Below are positions 17,736 through 26,880 of a DNA stretch of 64,000 nucleotides, in pieces. Positions within the stretch are counted from its first letter, which is position 1, and each line of letters starts with the position of its first letter. This DNA is from DATKPC01 sp035524275 (GTDB lineage: Bacteria > Pseudomonadota > Gammaproteobacteria > Burkholderiales > Burkholderiaceae_F): contig DATKPC010000122.1 of NCBI GenBank assembly GCA_035524275.1, forward strand, positions 7,447 to 71,446, given 5' to 3'. The notes below the pieces were generated by a model. The model saw nothing but the letters and a program-made list of their open reading frames with translations. It had not been told where the DNA came from and searched no databases. Position numbers and translations under genes: made by a program.

Positions 17736-17930
17736 ACCCCCAGCACGGATCCGCAGCCGGCCGGGGCCGGCTCGAATCCGGGCCTCCATGGCGGTCCTCC
17801 ATGGCCGTCAAATGCCGAGCTATTCCGCGGATCGCCGGCGGCCCGTGCCAGGGACAATCCTCGTGCGCCGGCCCTGCGGCTCGTGCCCGTGCACGGCTCC
17901 TTTCACAAGGTCTTGCGATCCCCAACGCCC

Positions 17931-19583
17931 ATGCCGAATCACGTCAACGGTCAATCGGCCACGACGACGGGCCCGTTACGCCGTGCATTCCTCGCGCCCG
18001 CGTCGCTGGCGCGGGGCGCCTTCCTGAAGCTGCCGCTGACCCTGAAGATCGGCCTGGCACCGATTCTCGCCTCCACGCTGCTGGTCGTCGTGTCGCTGAT
18101 CGCCTGGCTCGCCAATGCCGGGCTTTCGCGCGAACTTCACAACGTCGGCGGCGTCGGGATGACACGCCTCGAACAGGCCCACGACCTCCATACCGCGCTG
18201 CAGGGCGTCCAGCTGGGCGCAACGCAGTTCGTCGGCCTGGTCGCGCAGCACAGCGAGCCGGCCGCGATCGCGGCCGCCAGCGCCCGCATCCGGAAGCAGG
18301 TCGAGGATTTCGACAAGCTTCTTGCCGAGGCGAAGGCGGACGGCGCGGGTGGCGCAACGGCCGATTCGGACCGCGCCGATGCGCTCCAGGCCATCGACGA
18401 TGCGGTCGGCGAATATCGCGCGTCGATGGGCAAGCTCCTTGCCGTCGGGCCGGACAATGTGCTGGCCGCATCCAACGCGCTGGTGATGCTCAACGATGCG
18501 TATCGCCGGGCGTCGGACAAGCTCGCAGCGCTCGTGGATCTCCAATCGTCCGCTTCGCGCGAATCCCTCTCGCACGGCGACGAGCTGGCGGGCCGCAATG
18601 CGAAGGTCTTGGCGGCCGGCGTCGCCGCGTCGCTCATCCTTTCCCTCGCCGTCACCTGGGCCTGCGTGCGACAGCTGACGTCGGTGCTCGCCGAGGGCGG
18701 CGCCATCGCGGCGGCGCTCGCGCGCGGTGACCTGACCCGTCGCGCGACGACGCAGGTGGACGATGTCGCCGGTCGAACCATCGAAGCGCTCTCGGGCGTA
18801 TCGGCCCACCTGGGCCGGCTCGTCGGCGAGGTCCGCGACGCGGCGCGCCAAGTGGACGTCGCGACGTCGGAGATCGCCAGCGGCATCGTCGACCTGTCGC
18901 ATCGCACCGAGGAGACCTCGGCGACGCTCCAGGGCACGACGAGCTCGACGAGTGCGCTGTTCGCGGCGATCCATGTGTGCGCCGAGACCGCGACCAAGGC
19001 CAACGAGATATCGGCGGCGGCGGCCGAGGACGCGCGGCGCGGCGGCGAATCGATGCGGCACCTGACGCTGGCCGTCGCCGACATCGTCGGCAAGTCGAAG
19101 CAGATCGGCGAGATCACCGGGGTCATCGACGCGATCTCGTTCCAGACCAACATCCTCGCGCTCAACGCGGCCATCGAAGCGGCGCGCGCAGGCGAAGTCG
19201 GACGCGGGTTTTCCGTCGTGGCCAGCGAAGTGCGGACTCTCGCGCAACGCAGCGCCTCGGCGGCCAAGGACATTCGCCGGCTGATCGACGATTCGCGCGC
19301 TGCCGTCGATGACGGCATCGCGCGCGCAAGGACCGCCGAAGCCACCATCGAACGTGTCGTGGAGTCGATCTCGCGCGGCTCGGAGGAAGTCCGGGAAGTC
19401 GCCGCGGCGTTGTCGGCGGAGTCGCGCAACGCGCACCAGCTTTCCGGCGCGCTGCGCTCGATGGAAGAGACGACGCAGCACAACGCGGCCATGATCGAGG
19501 AGGCTTCGGCCGCGACGCAGTCGCTCAAGAAGCAGGCGGCGAGGCTGGTCGAGTCGCTGGGCGAGTTTCGCATCGCCGGTTGA
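17931..19583 (+). CDS. Methyl-accepting chemotaxis protein with periplasmic four-helix sensor
   Basis: The protein has about 550 residues. A first membrane segment (LKIGLAPILASTLLVVVSLIAWLAN) is followed by a periplasmic helical sensor, a second membrane segment (VLAAGVAASLILSLAVTWACV), a HAMP domain ending in LARGDLTRRA and the cytoplasmic signalling domain with tip IDAISFQTNILALNAAIEAARAGEVGRGFSVVASEVRTLAQRS. Periplasmic ligand unknown. I start at the ATG; an in-frame GTG at 17883 would add 16 residues and has no clear ribosome-binding site. No che genes are near, so the gene is an orphan receptor. It converges with the sugar ABC permease gene. Confidence 0.93.
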   Translation: MPNHVNGQSATTTGPLRRAFLAPASLARGAFLKLPLTLKIGLAPILASTLLVVVSLIAWLANAGLSRELHNVGGVGMTRLEQAHDLHTALQGVQLGATQFVGLVAQHSEPAAIAAASARIRKQVEDFDKLLAEAKADGAGGATADSDRADALQAIDDAVGEYRASMGKLLAVGPDNVLAASNALVMLNDAYRRASDKLAALVDLQSSASRESLSHGDELAGRNAKVLAAGVAASLILSLAVTWACVRQLTSVLAEGGAIAAALARGDLTRRATTQVDDVAGRTIEALSGVSAHLGRLVGEVRDAARQVDVATSEIASGIVDLSHRTEETSATLQGTTSSTSALFAAIHVCAETATKANEISAAAAEDARRGGESMRHLTLAVADIVGKSKQIGEITGVIDAISFQTNILALNAAIEAARAGEVGRGFSVVASEVRTLAQRSASAAKDIRRLIDDSRAAVDDGIARARTAEATIERVVESISRGSEEVREVAAALSAESRNAHQLSGALRSMEETTQHNAAMIEEASAATQSLKKQAARLVESLGEFRIAG

Positions 19584-19609
19584 TGCCCGTCGGAAAACCG
19601 GTGTGGGCC

Positions 19610-20662
19610 CTAGCCGCGCCGGCCTTCGAAGACGCGCTGCAGCAGGCAGAAGACGAACAGCAGCCCGCCGATCACGATCCGCGTCCACCAGGAGCTGAGG
19701 CTGCCGTCGAACATGATCAGCGTCTGGATGATGCCGAGGATCAGCACGCCGAACAGCGTCCCGAAGACGTAGCCGACGCCGCCGGACAATAGCGTGCCGC
19801 CGATCACGACCGCCGCGATCGCGTCGAGTTCCATGCCGATGGCGTGCAGTCCGTATCCCGACAGCATGTAGAACGTGAAGACGACGCCGCCAAGGGCCGA
19901 GCAGAAGCCGCTGAGCATGTAGACCAGCACCGTCGTGCGGGCCACCGGGAGGCCCATCAGGACGGCGGAATACTCGTTGCCGCCGATCGCGTATACGGTA
20001 CGCCCGAACTGCGTCCAGTGCGCCAGGTAGACGCCGACGGCGACGACCGCAAGCGCGAGGATCGCGCCGACCGTGATGGACGCTTGACCCCACAACGCGA
20101 ACCGCGCCTGCGACACGGCGGTGTAGAAAGGGCTCGTGATGCTGATCGAGTCGATGCTGATCAGGTAGCACAGGCCGCGCGCCATGAACATCCCTGCCAA
20201 CGTCACGATGAACGGCTGCAGGCGGAAGCGCTCGATCAGGAAGCCCATCGCGGCGCCGAATGCCGCGCCCATCGCGAGCACCAGCGGGATCACCGTTGCC
20301 GCGCCCCACTGGTGGTGCTCGACCAGCGACGCCGAAACCATCGTCGTCAGCGCGACGACCGAGCCGACCGAGAGGTCGATTCCGCCCGACAGGATCACGA
20401 ACGTCATGCCGACGGCGACGATGCAAAGAAACGCGTTGTCGATGAGCAGGTTGAAGAAGACCTGGGCCGAGAAGAAGCCGGTGTAGAACGCCGAGCCGAA
20501 GCCCCCCATCAGCGCGAACAGCGAGACCGTCACCGTGACCGGAACGTATTTCGGATCGATGCCGCGCCATCGCGCCTTGACGCCGCTCGGCGCCTGCGCC
20601 GCGGCGGCCGTGCGGCCGGACGCCGCCGGCTCGGTCGTCGATGCGCCGAGACCTGCGCTCAC
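19610..20662 (-). CDS. Sugar ABC transporter permease, YjfF-like
   Basis: The 350-residue inner-membrane permease of the ribose/galactofuranose class has about nine or ten hydrophobic helices and the class hallmark GMTFVILSGGIDLSVGSVVAL. The C-terminal loop AVVIGGTLLSGGVGYVFGTLFGVLILG is also typical. It starts at a GTG that overlaps the stop of the upstream permease gene in a GTGA motif, indicating translational coupling. With the second permease it would form a heterodimeric channel, as in YtfT-YjfF systems. It is the last gene of the arabinose transport operon. Confidence 0.9.
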   Translation of the reverse strand: MSAGLGASTTEPAASGRTAAAAQAPSGVKARWRGIDPKYVPVTVTVSLFALMGGFGSAFYTGFFSAQVFFNLLIDNAFLCIVAVGMTFVILSGGIDLSVGSVVALTTMVSASLVEHHQWGAATVIPLVLAMGAAFGAAMGFLIERFRLQPFIVTLAGMFMARGLCYLISIDSISITSPFYTAVSQARFALWGQASITVGAILALAVVAVGVYLAHWTQFGRTVYAIGGNEYSAVLMGLPVARTTVLVYMLSGFCSALGGVVFTFYMLSGYGLHAIGMELDAIAAVVIGGTLLSGGVGYVFGTLFGVLILGIIQTLIMFDGSLSSWWTRIVIGGLLFVFCLLQRVFEGRRG

Positions 20663-21717
20663 GGATGCCCTCCGGCCGGCGCCGCGGGACCGCGCCAGAG
20701 GATGCCGCGGACGGCACGACGGAACTCCGACGACTGCAGCAGCATCACGGCAAAGACGACGGCGGCCTTGACGACGAGATTGATCTCCGGCGGAACGCCG
20801 ATCGAGTAGATCGTCGACGTCAGCGTCTGGATGATCAATGCGCCGACCAGGCTGCCGGCGAGGCTGAAGCGCCCTCCGGTGAGCAGCGTGCCGCCGAGGG
20901 TCACCGCGAGGATCGCGTCCAGTTCCATCAGCAGGCCGGCGTTGTTGCCGTCGGCGCTCTTCACGTTCGAGCTGATGATCAATCCGGCCACGCCGGCCGT
21001 CAGGCCGCAGAACGCGTAGACCCACAGCGTGATCCAGCGCTGGCGCACGCCGGCCAGCCGGGCCGCCGGCGGGTTGATGCCGATCGCCCGGATGAACATC
21101 CCCAGCGCGGTTCGCGTCACGACGAGCTGCAGCGCGATGAACACGATCGCCGCGATGTAGACCGCCACCGGCAATCCGAACAGGAAGCCGTTGCCGATCA
21201 CGAAGAACGGCGCGTAGTAGACCGTGATGATCTGGCCGTTCGTGATGAGCTGCGCCACGCCTCGGCCGGCGACCATCAGGATCAGCGTCGCGATGATCGG
21301 CTGCATCCCGACCCGGGCAACGAGCAGGCCGTTCCAGAGGCCGCACAGCAGCGCGACGCCGAGCGCGCACGCGATGGCCAGCCACATCGGGAAGCGGCTG
21401 ACGTAGGTGGTCACGTCGCCGTGGATCTCGAGCTTGCCGCCGATCATCAACGCGGCCGTGGCGGCGGAGATCGCCACGACGGCGCCGACCGAGACGTCGA
21501 TCCCGCGCGTGGCGATCACGAGCGTCATGCCGAGCGCAATGAGGATCAGCGGCGACGCCCGGTTGAGTATGTCGATGACGTTGCCGTACAAATGGCCCTC
21601 GCGCCACTCGACGTTCCAGAATCCGGGGTTGAACAGCGCATTGCCGGCCAGCAACAGGGCCAGCGCGAGGAGCGGCCAGAACAGGCGATGCGCAACCAGC
21701 TGCTGCAGCTTCGCCAT
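20659..21717 (-). CDS. Sugar ABC transporter permease, YtfT-like
   Basis: The 352-residue inner-membrane permease shares GMTLVIATRGIDVSVGAVVAI and LAVTLGGTLLTGGRFSLAGSLVGALIIQTL with the ribose-type permease family. YtfT-type proteins pair with YjfF-type partners. Its ATG overlaps the TGA of the ATPase gene (ATGA) and its own stop overlaps the next permease start, so three genes are read as a coupled set. Substrate inferred as L-arabinose from the neighbouring araBDA genes. Confidence 0.9.
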   Translation of the reverse strand: MAKLQQLVAHRLFWPLLALALLLAGNALFNPGFWNVEWREGHLYGNVIDILNRASPLILIALGMTLVIATRGIDVSVGAVVAISAATAALMIGGKLEIHGDVTTYVSRFPMWLAIACALGVALLCGLWNGLLVARVGMQPIIATLILMVAGRGVAQLITNGQIITVYYAPFFVIGNGFLFGLPVAVYIAAIVFIALQLVVTRTALGMFIRAIGINPPAARLAGVRQRWITLWVYAFCGLTAGVAGLIISSNVKSADGNNAGLLMELDAILAVTLGGTLLTGGRFSLAGSLVGALIIQTLTSTIYSIGVPPEINLVVKAAVVFAVMLLQSSEFRRAVRGILWRGPAAPAGGHP

Positions 21718-23264
21718 CAGGTGCCCGCGGCGATCGTCTGGTAGACCGCCTGCTCCGTGCTGCCGCCCGGCAGCTCGCCCACCTTGCGGCGATCGCGCAT
21801 CACGACGATCCGGTCGGACAGGCGCGTGACCTCGTCCATGACCGACGAGATGAAGAGCACGGCCTTGCCGCTGCGCGCCAGGTCGCGGATCTTGTTCATG
21901 ATCTCCTGCTTCGCCGCGATGTCGATGCCGCGCGTCGGCTCGTCGAGGATCAGGATGTCGGCGTCCGTCGCGAGCCACCGTGCCAGCACGACCTTCTGCT
22001 GGTTGCCCCCGGAGAGCTGGCCGACGGGCGTCTCCAGGTCGGGCGTCTTGATGTCGAGTTCCTGCGCGAAGCGCAGCGCAATCTCGGCCTGACGGCGCGG
22101 GCTCAGGAAACGCCAGATGCCCAGCCGCGCCTGCAGGGCCAGCGCGATGTTCTCGCGCACCGACAGTTCCGGGACGATGCCCTCGGCCTTGCGGTCCTCC
22201 GGGCACAGGCCCACCCCCCTGGCGATGGCCTGCGCCGGGTCGTCCAGGCGTGCCGGCTGCCCGGCGAGGCTCAGTTCGCCGGAGTCGGCGTGCTCGAGGC
22301 CGAATAGAAGCCGCGCCAGCTCCGTGCGGCCCGAGCCGAGCAGTCCGCCCAGTCCGGTGACCTCGCCTCGCTGCAGCAGAAGGTCCGTCGGATGCAGCAG
22401 GCCGCGCCGCCCCAGACCTCGAGCGACGAGCGCCGGCGTTCCGCTGGCCGCGTGCTCGGACGCCGATGCGGGCGCGACGCCGGCGACGAATTCGCGTCCG
22501 ACCATCGCGGCGATGAGCGCGGAGGCCCGCAGCTCGCTCGCCGGATACTCCCCGATCAGCGCGCCGTTGCGCAGCACCGTGATCCGGTCGGCGATCTCGT
22601 AGACCTGGTCGATGAAATGCGTGACGAAGAGGATCGCGAGGCCGTCGCTGCGCAACTGGCGCAGGACGTCGAACAGCCTGCGCACCTCGTCCTCGTCGAG
22701 GCTGGAGGTCGGCTCGTCGAGGATGAGGACGCGCGAGGACACGCTGAGCGCGCGCGCGATCGCGACCATCTGCTGAACGGCGACGGAATAGCTCGCCAAC
22801 AGGCGCGTGACGTCGATGTCGAGATTCAGCTTCGACAACAGTTCCTTGGCCTGGCTCGCCATTCGCGGCCAATCGATTCGCCAGGCGCCGGAAGCCCCTT
22901 TCCTCGGGTAGCGGCCGGCAAAGATGTTCTCCGCGACCGAAAGGTTCGGGCAGAGGTTGACTTCCTGGTAGACGGTGCTCACGCCCAGCTTCTGGGCCTC
23001 GAGCGGCGACGACGGGTGGATGGCCCGGCCGGCGAGCTCGATGGTTCCGGCATCGGCCGGATAGACGCCGGTCAGGACCTTGATCAGCGTCGACTTGCCG
23101 GCGCCGTTCTGGCCCATCAGCGCATGGATTTCTCCGGGGAAGAGGCGGAAGTCGACACCGACCAGCGCCCGCACGCCGGGAAAGCTCTTCCGGACGCCGG
23201 TCATCTGCAGCATGGCCGGGGGCGGCCCTGCCCCCCGTGCCCCTGCCGGCGCTGCTTCCTCCAT
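21717..23264 (-). CDS. Sugar ABC transporter ATPase with two nucleotide-binding domains, YtfR-like
   Basis: The 515-residue protein has two tandem ABC domains. The first has Walker A GQNGAGKST, degenerate signature YSVAVQQMVAIARAL and Walker B VLILDEPTSSLD. The second has a degenerate P-loop GLLGSGRTELARLLF, signature LSGGNQQKVVLARWL and Walker B ILILDEPTRGID. This asymmetry is standard for the ribose/arabinose importer ATPases. It powers uptake through the two permeases downstream. A TTG lies directly before the chosen ATG. It follows the binding-protein gene by a 157-bp gap with a strong hairpin. Confidence 0.93.
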   Translation of the reverse strand: MEEAAPAGARGAGPPPAMLQMTGVRKSFPGVRALVGVDFRLFPGEIHALMGQNGAGKSTLIKVLTGVYPADAGTIELAGRAIHPSSPLEAQKLGVSTVYQEVNLCPNLSVAENIFAGRYPRKGASGAWRIDWPRMASQAKELLSKLNLDIDVTRLLASYSVAVQQMVAIARALSVSSRVLILDEPTSSLDEDEVRRLFDVLRQLRSDGLAILFVTHFIDQVYEIADRITVLRNGALIGEYPASELRASALIAAMVGREFVAGVAPASASEHAASGTPALVARGLGRRGLLHPTDLLLQRGEVTGLGGLLGSGRTELARLLFGLEHADSGELSLAGQPARLDDPAQAIARGVGLCPEDRKAEGIVPELSVRENIALALQARLGIWRFLSPRRQAEIALRFAQELDIKTPDLETPVGQLSGGNQQKVVLARWLATDADILILDEPTRGIDIAAKQEIMNKIRDLARSGKAVLFISSVMDEVTRLSDRIVVMRDRRKVGELPGGSTEQAVYQTIAAGT

Positions 23265-23353
23265 CAACGGCTCCCGCCTGTCTCGCGGCTACGTTGCCGG
23301 CACGCCGGCCGGCCTGCGAGCACCTGCACCAAGGACTCCCGGATCGTTTATAC

Positions 23354-23383
23354 CGCCTCCCGCCCGCGAGCGGGTGGGAGGCG
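23354..23383 (-). terminator. Intercistronic GC-rich hairpin between binding-protein and ATPase genes
   Basis: A 13-bp stem with one G-T wobble and a 4-nt loop lies in the gap between the binding-protein stop and the ATPase start. There is no following T-tract on the minus strand. In many ABC operons such hairpins protect the binding-protein mRNA or partly terminate transcription, so that the binding protein is made in excess. Role inferred from position. Confidence 0.55.
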
Positions 23384-23421
23384 TGTCGAAGCGGGAGCGA
23401 CGATCGATCGAACGTCGGGAC

Positions 23422-24387
23422 TCAGTACTTGCGGCTCGGGAACTCTTTCGCGGCGACCTCCATCGGGAACACGCTTTCCTGCGTGACGATCCGGCGCGGC
23501 AGCGACTTGCCGGCCTTCAGGTCCTTGACGGCCTGCATGAGTTGAGGCCCGAGCAGCGGGCTGCACTCCACCGACACGTTGAGCTTGCCGGCGATCATCG
23601 CCTCGAACGCGCCCTTCACGCCGTCGATCGAGATGATGATGATGTCCTTGCCCGGCTTCATGCCGGCTTCCTCGATGGCCTGGATCGCGCCAATCGCCAT
23701 GTCGTCGTTGTGCGCGAAGAGAACGTTGATCTTCTTGCCTTCGGCCTTGAGGAAGGCCTCCATGACCTCCTTGCCCTTCGCGCGCGTGAAATCGCCGGTC
23801 TGCGAGCGGATGATCTTCAGGCGCGGATTGGCCTTGATGATCTCCTCGAAGCCTTTCTTGCGGTCGATCGCCGGCGCGGAGCCGACGGTGCCCTGGAGCT
23901 CGACGATGTTCACGTCGCCGGTCGTGCCCTTTTCCTTTTCAAGCAGCCAGCGGCCGGCACGGCGACCCTCCTCGACGAAATCCGACCCCATGAACGTGAC
24001 CCACAGGCTTTCGTCCTTCACGTCGACGGCGCGGTCGGTGAGGATGACCGGGATATTCGCCGCCTTCGCCTCGCGCAGCACGGTCTCCCAACCCGATTCG
24101 ACGACGGGCGAGAACGCGATCACGTCGACCTTCTGCGCGATGAACGAGCGGATCGCCTTGATCTGGTTCTCCTGCTTCTGCTGCGCATCGGAAAACTTCA
24201 GCTCGATGCCGGCGTCCTTCGCGGCCTGCTTGATCGATTCCGTATTTGCCGTACGCCATTCCGACTCCGCGCCGATCTGGCTGAAGCCGAGGACGATCTT
24301 GTCGGCGGCGAACGCTCCCTGATACAGCGCACCTACCATCGATGCGGACACCACTCCGATGAACTGACGGCGGTCCATGGTCATCAT
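23422..24387 (-). CDS. Periplasmic sugar-binding protein of ABC importer, YtfQ-like (probably L-arabinose)
   Basis: The 321-residue exported lipid-free binding protein has signal MMTMDRRQFIGVVSASMVGALYQGAFA. The mature part has the ribose-class fold: KIVLGFSQIGAESEWRTANTESIK, DVIAFSPVVESGWETVLREAKAANIPVILTDR and NDDMAIGAIQAIEEAG. It most resembles YtfQ, a furanose-binding protein. In YtfQ-type systems of some proteobacteria the set transports L-arabinose, and here it lies between araBDA and the transporter genes. It has its own upstream region with the 24-nt motif shared with araB, so a second promoter is likely here. Confidence 0.92.
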   Translation of the reverse strand: MMTMDRRQFIGVVSASMVGALYQGAFAADKIVLGFSQIGAESEWRTANTESIKQAAKDAGIELKFSDAQQKQENQIKAIRSFIAQKVDVIAFSPVVESGWETVLREAKAANIPVILTDRAVDVKDESLWVTFMGSDFVEEGRRAGRWLLEKEKGTTGDVNIVELQGTVGSAPAIDRKKGFEEIIKANPRLKIIRSQTGDFTRAKGKEVMEAFLKAEGKKINVLFAHNDDMAIGAIQAIEEAGMKPGKDIIIISIDGVKGAFEAMIAGKLNVSVECSPLLGPQLMQAVKDLKAGKSLPRRIVTQESVFPMEVAAKEFPSRKY

Positions 24388-24499
24388 TGTCTCCGGTTGT
24401 CTCCAAGCGCTCTTTTTCGCTGGGCGGCCCGTGGCGAGCCGTTGAGCGTCGAGCGGTCCAGTTTCACGCCACGAACCGCGAAGGGCCAGACATCTCCTT

Positions 24500-24523
24500 G
24501 CTGTAGATATGTACAAATTGGTC
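24500..24523 (-). promoter_or_regulatory. Candidate arabinose-regulon operator upstream of binding-protein gene
   Basis: This 24-nt segment matches the one upstream of araB (28688-28711) at 20 of 24 positions, in the same orientation and at a similar distance from the start codon (113 versus 105 bp). Conserved cores on the plus strand are AGATATG and ACAAA. It is the natural candidate binding site for the AraC-type regulator encoded at 29057. Confidence 0.6.
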
Positions 24524-24633
24524 GAAACCCGCGACGACAGCGCCGGCCACGCGAGGCTGCCGCAACCGCATTGCGAAGCATTCTCGCGTGCTGCACGGAA
24601 GCGGCCTCCGATGAAACGCGAACCGCAAAACCG

Positions 24634-26130
24634 TCAGGACGAAAACGCCACGTCGTTCCAGCGCAGTTCCTGCTTCAGGCGCGGAATGTCCGTGTCGGCG
24701 CCGATGTGGACGAACTCGATGTCGAACATCTCGGCGAAGGTGCGCAACTGGCCGACCTGCACGTTCTGGCTGAAGACGGTGTGGTGCGCGCCGCCCGCAT
24801 GGATCCACGCTTCGGTGCCGCGGAAAAGGTCCGGCAACGGCCTGTACACGGCACGCGCCGTCGGCAGCATCGGCAACGGATGCGGCGGCGCGACCACGTC
24901 CACTTCATGCGAAATGAGGCGGAACCGGTTGCCGAGATCGATCAGCGTGCTGTGAATGGCGCGGCCGGGCCGCGCGCTGAAGATGAGCCGCGCCGGATCC
25001 GCCTTCTTCCCGATCGACAGCGGCTGGACATCGAGCAGCGGACGCGCCTCGGCCGCGAGGCTCGGACAGACCTCGAGCATGTGCGCGCCGATGACGAGTT
25101 CGCGGCCGGGCGTCAGGTCGTACGTATAGTCCTCCATGAACGAGGCGCCCCCGGGGCGCCCGGCGCCCATGATCTTGATCGCCCGCAGCAGGGCCGAGGT
25201 CTTCCAGTCGCCTTCGGCCCCGAACCCGTAGCCTTTCTTCATCAGGCGCTGCACGGACAGGCCGGGCAGTTGCGCGAGGCCATGGAGGTTCTCGAACGTC
25301 GTCGTGAAGGCGCCGAAGCCGCCGCGCTCGAGGAACGCCTGCAGGCCGATTTCGATGCGCGCCGCGTCGAGGACGTGGCGGCGCTTCTCGCCGCCGGCAC
25401 GTGCCGCCGCGCTCAATTCGTATTCGCTTTCGTATTCGCGAACGAGCGACTCGACCTGGGCGTCGGTCGCGCGCTCGACGGCCTCGACGAGGTCGCCGAG
25501 GCCGTAGCCGTTGACCGCGTATCCGAAGCGGATCTGGGCCTCGACCTTGTCGCCCTCGGTGACCGCCACCTCGCGCATGTTGTCGCCGAACCGCGCGACC
25601 TTCAGTCGCCGGCTGTCATGGACGGCCGTGCAGACCCGCATCCAGTCGCCGAGCGATCCCCGGACGTCCGGAGCCTGCCAATGCCCGACGACCACGGTGT
25701 GCGACCGGCGCAGGCGGGCGCCGATGAACCCGTACTCGCGCCCGCCATGCGCCGTCTGGTTCAGGTTCATGAAGTTCATGTCCATCGTCGCCCACGGGAC
25801 CTCGACGGCGAACTGCGTGTGCAGCTGCATGAACGGCTTCTGCAGCGCGGTCAGGCCGGCGATCCACATCCGCGCCGGCGAGAACGTATGCATCCACGTC
25901 ACGAGGCCCGCGCAGCGCTCGTCGTTGTTCGCCTCGCGGCACAGCGCCAGGATGCCGTCCGGATCCGTCACCGTCGGCTTCAGGACGAGGCGCGCCGGCA
26001 GCGCGCCCTCCTTGTTCAGCCCGGCGACGATCGCCTCGGCGTGCTCGGCCACCTGCTGCAGCGTCTTCGGCCCGTAAAGGTGCTGGCTGCCGACGACGAA
26101 CCAGAAATCGACTTGCGGATACGTCTTCAT
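24634..26130 (-). CDS. araA: L-arabinose isomerase
   Basis: The 498-residue cytoplasmic enzyme interconverts L-arabinose and L-ribulose. Length and sequence match the family throughout: WFVVGSQHLYGPKTLQQV at the N-terminus, GLVTWMHTFSPARMWIAGL, PWATMDMNFMNLNQTAHGGREYGFI, and SFMEDYTYDL near the metal site. The manganese-binding Glu/His residues lie in conserved segments. It is third in the araBDA transcript, 57 bp after araD, and is followed by the binding-protein promoter region. Confidence 0.97.
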   Translation of the reverse strand: MKTYPQVDFWFVVGSQHLYGPKTLQQVAEHAEAIVAGLNKEGALPARLVLKPTVTDPDGILALCREANNDERCAGLVTWMHTFSPARMWIAGLTALQKPFMQLHTQFAVEVPWATMDMNFMNLNQTAHGGREYGFIGARLRRSHTVVVGHWQAPDVRGSLGDWMRVCTAVHDSRRLKVARFGDNMREVAVTEGDKVEAQIRFGYAVNGYGLGDLVEAVERATDAQVESLVREYESEYELSAAARAGGEKRRHVLDAARIEIGLQAFLERGGFGAFTTTFENLHGLAQLPGLSVQRLMKKGYGFGAEGDWKTSALLRAIKIMGAGRPGGASFMEDYTYDLTPGRELVIGAHMLEVCPSLAAEARPLLDVQPLSIGKKADPARLIFSARPGRAIHSTLIDLGNRFRLISHEVDVVAPPHPLPMLPTARAVYRPLPDLFRGTEAWIHAGGAHHTVFSQNVQVGQLRTFAEMFDIEFVHIGADTDIPRLKQELRWNDVAFSS

Positions 26131-26187
26131 TCGGGACCCCGTTTCTTCATGAGCCGATTGCGGCCGCGCGACGGGCGCCGCCGCGAC

Positions 26188-26880
26188 TCACCGCTGACCG
26201 TAGTAGGCGTTCTTGCCGTGCTTGCGCAGAAAATGTTTGTCGAGCAGAAAGTCGGCGATCGGCGGGCAGGCGGCATCGATCGCCAGCGTCAACAAGGCCA
26301 TGCGCGCGACCTCCTCCAGGACGACCGCGTTGTGCACGGCCTCGGCCGGATCGGCTCCCCAGGCGAACGGCGCGTGCTCCGCGACGAGCACGCCCGGGCA
26401 GGCCATGGGGTCGAGGCCGCGGAAGGTCTCGACGATCACGCGACCGGTGTTCAGCTCGTAGTCGCTGTCGACCTCCTCCGGTCGCAGCGGGCGCGAGCAG
26501 GGGATCGGGCCGTGGAAGTAGTCGGCGTGCGTCGTGCCCAGCGCCGGTATCGGCCGCTTCGCCTGCGCCCACGCGGCGCCGTGGGTCGAATGCGTATGCA
26601 CGATTCCGCGAAGCTGCGGCCAGGTCCGGTAGAGCAGCAGGTGCGTCGCGGTGTCGGAAGACGGCTTGAGCGTGCCCTCGATCCTCTCGCCGTGGAGCGA
26701 CAGCACGACGATGTCGTCGATCCCGAGGCGCTCGTACGGGACGCCGCTCGGCTTGATCGCGACGATGCCGGCGTCGGGGTCGAAACCGCTCGCGTTGCCC
26801 CAGGTGAATGTGACGAGCCCGTGCCTCGGAAGGTCGAGATTGGCCTCCAGGACCGCCTGCTTCAGCGACCGCGTCGTCAT
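26188..26880 (-). CDS. araD: L-ribulose-5-phosphate 4-epimerase
   Basis: The 230-residue class II aldolase-fold enzyme converts L-ribulose 5-phosphate to D-xylulose 5-phosphate, the last step into the pentose phosphate pathway. Visible motifs are TWGNASGFD, IKPSGVPYE, the zinc histidine pair in HTHSTHGAAWAQAKRPIPALGTTHADYF and the C-terminal KNAYYGQ. The start overlaps the araB stop in an ATGA motif, so translation is coupled to ribulokinase. Confidence 0.96.
   Translation of the reverse strand: MTTRSLKQAVLEANLDLPRHGLVTFTWGNASGFDPDAGIVAIKPSGVPYERLGIDDIVVLSLHGERIEGTLKPSSDTATHLLLYRTWPQLRGIVHTHSTHGAAWAQAKRPIPALGTTHADYFHGPIPCSRPLRPEEVDSDYELNTGRVIVETFRGLDPMACPGVLVAEHAPFAWGADPAEAVHNAVVLEEVARMALLTLAIDAACPPIADFLLDKHFLRKHGKNAYYGQR

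Noticed and set aside
15315..17789. 824-residue open frame on the minus strand opposite the thioesterase and TRAP genes
   Set aside because: Low-complexity Arg/Asp/Glu-rich translation with no domain; the plus strand encodes membrane helices and the hotdog motif.
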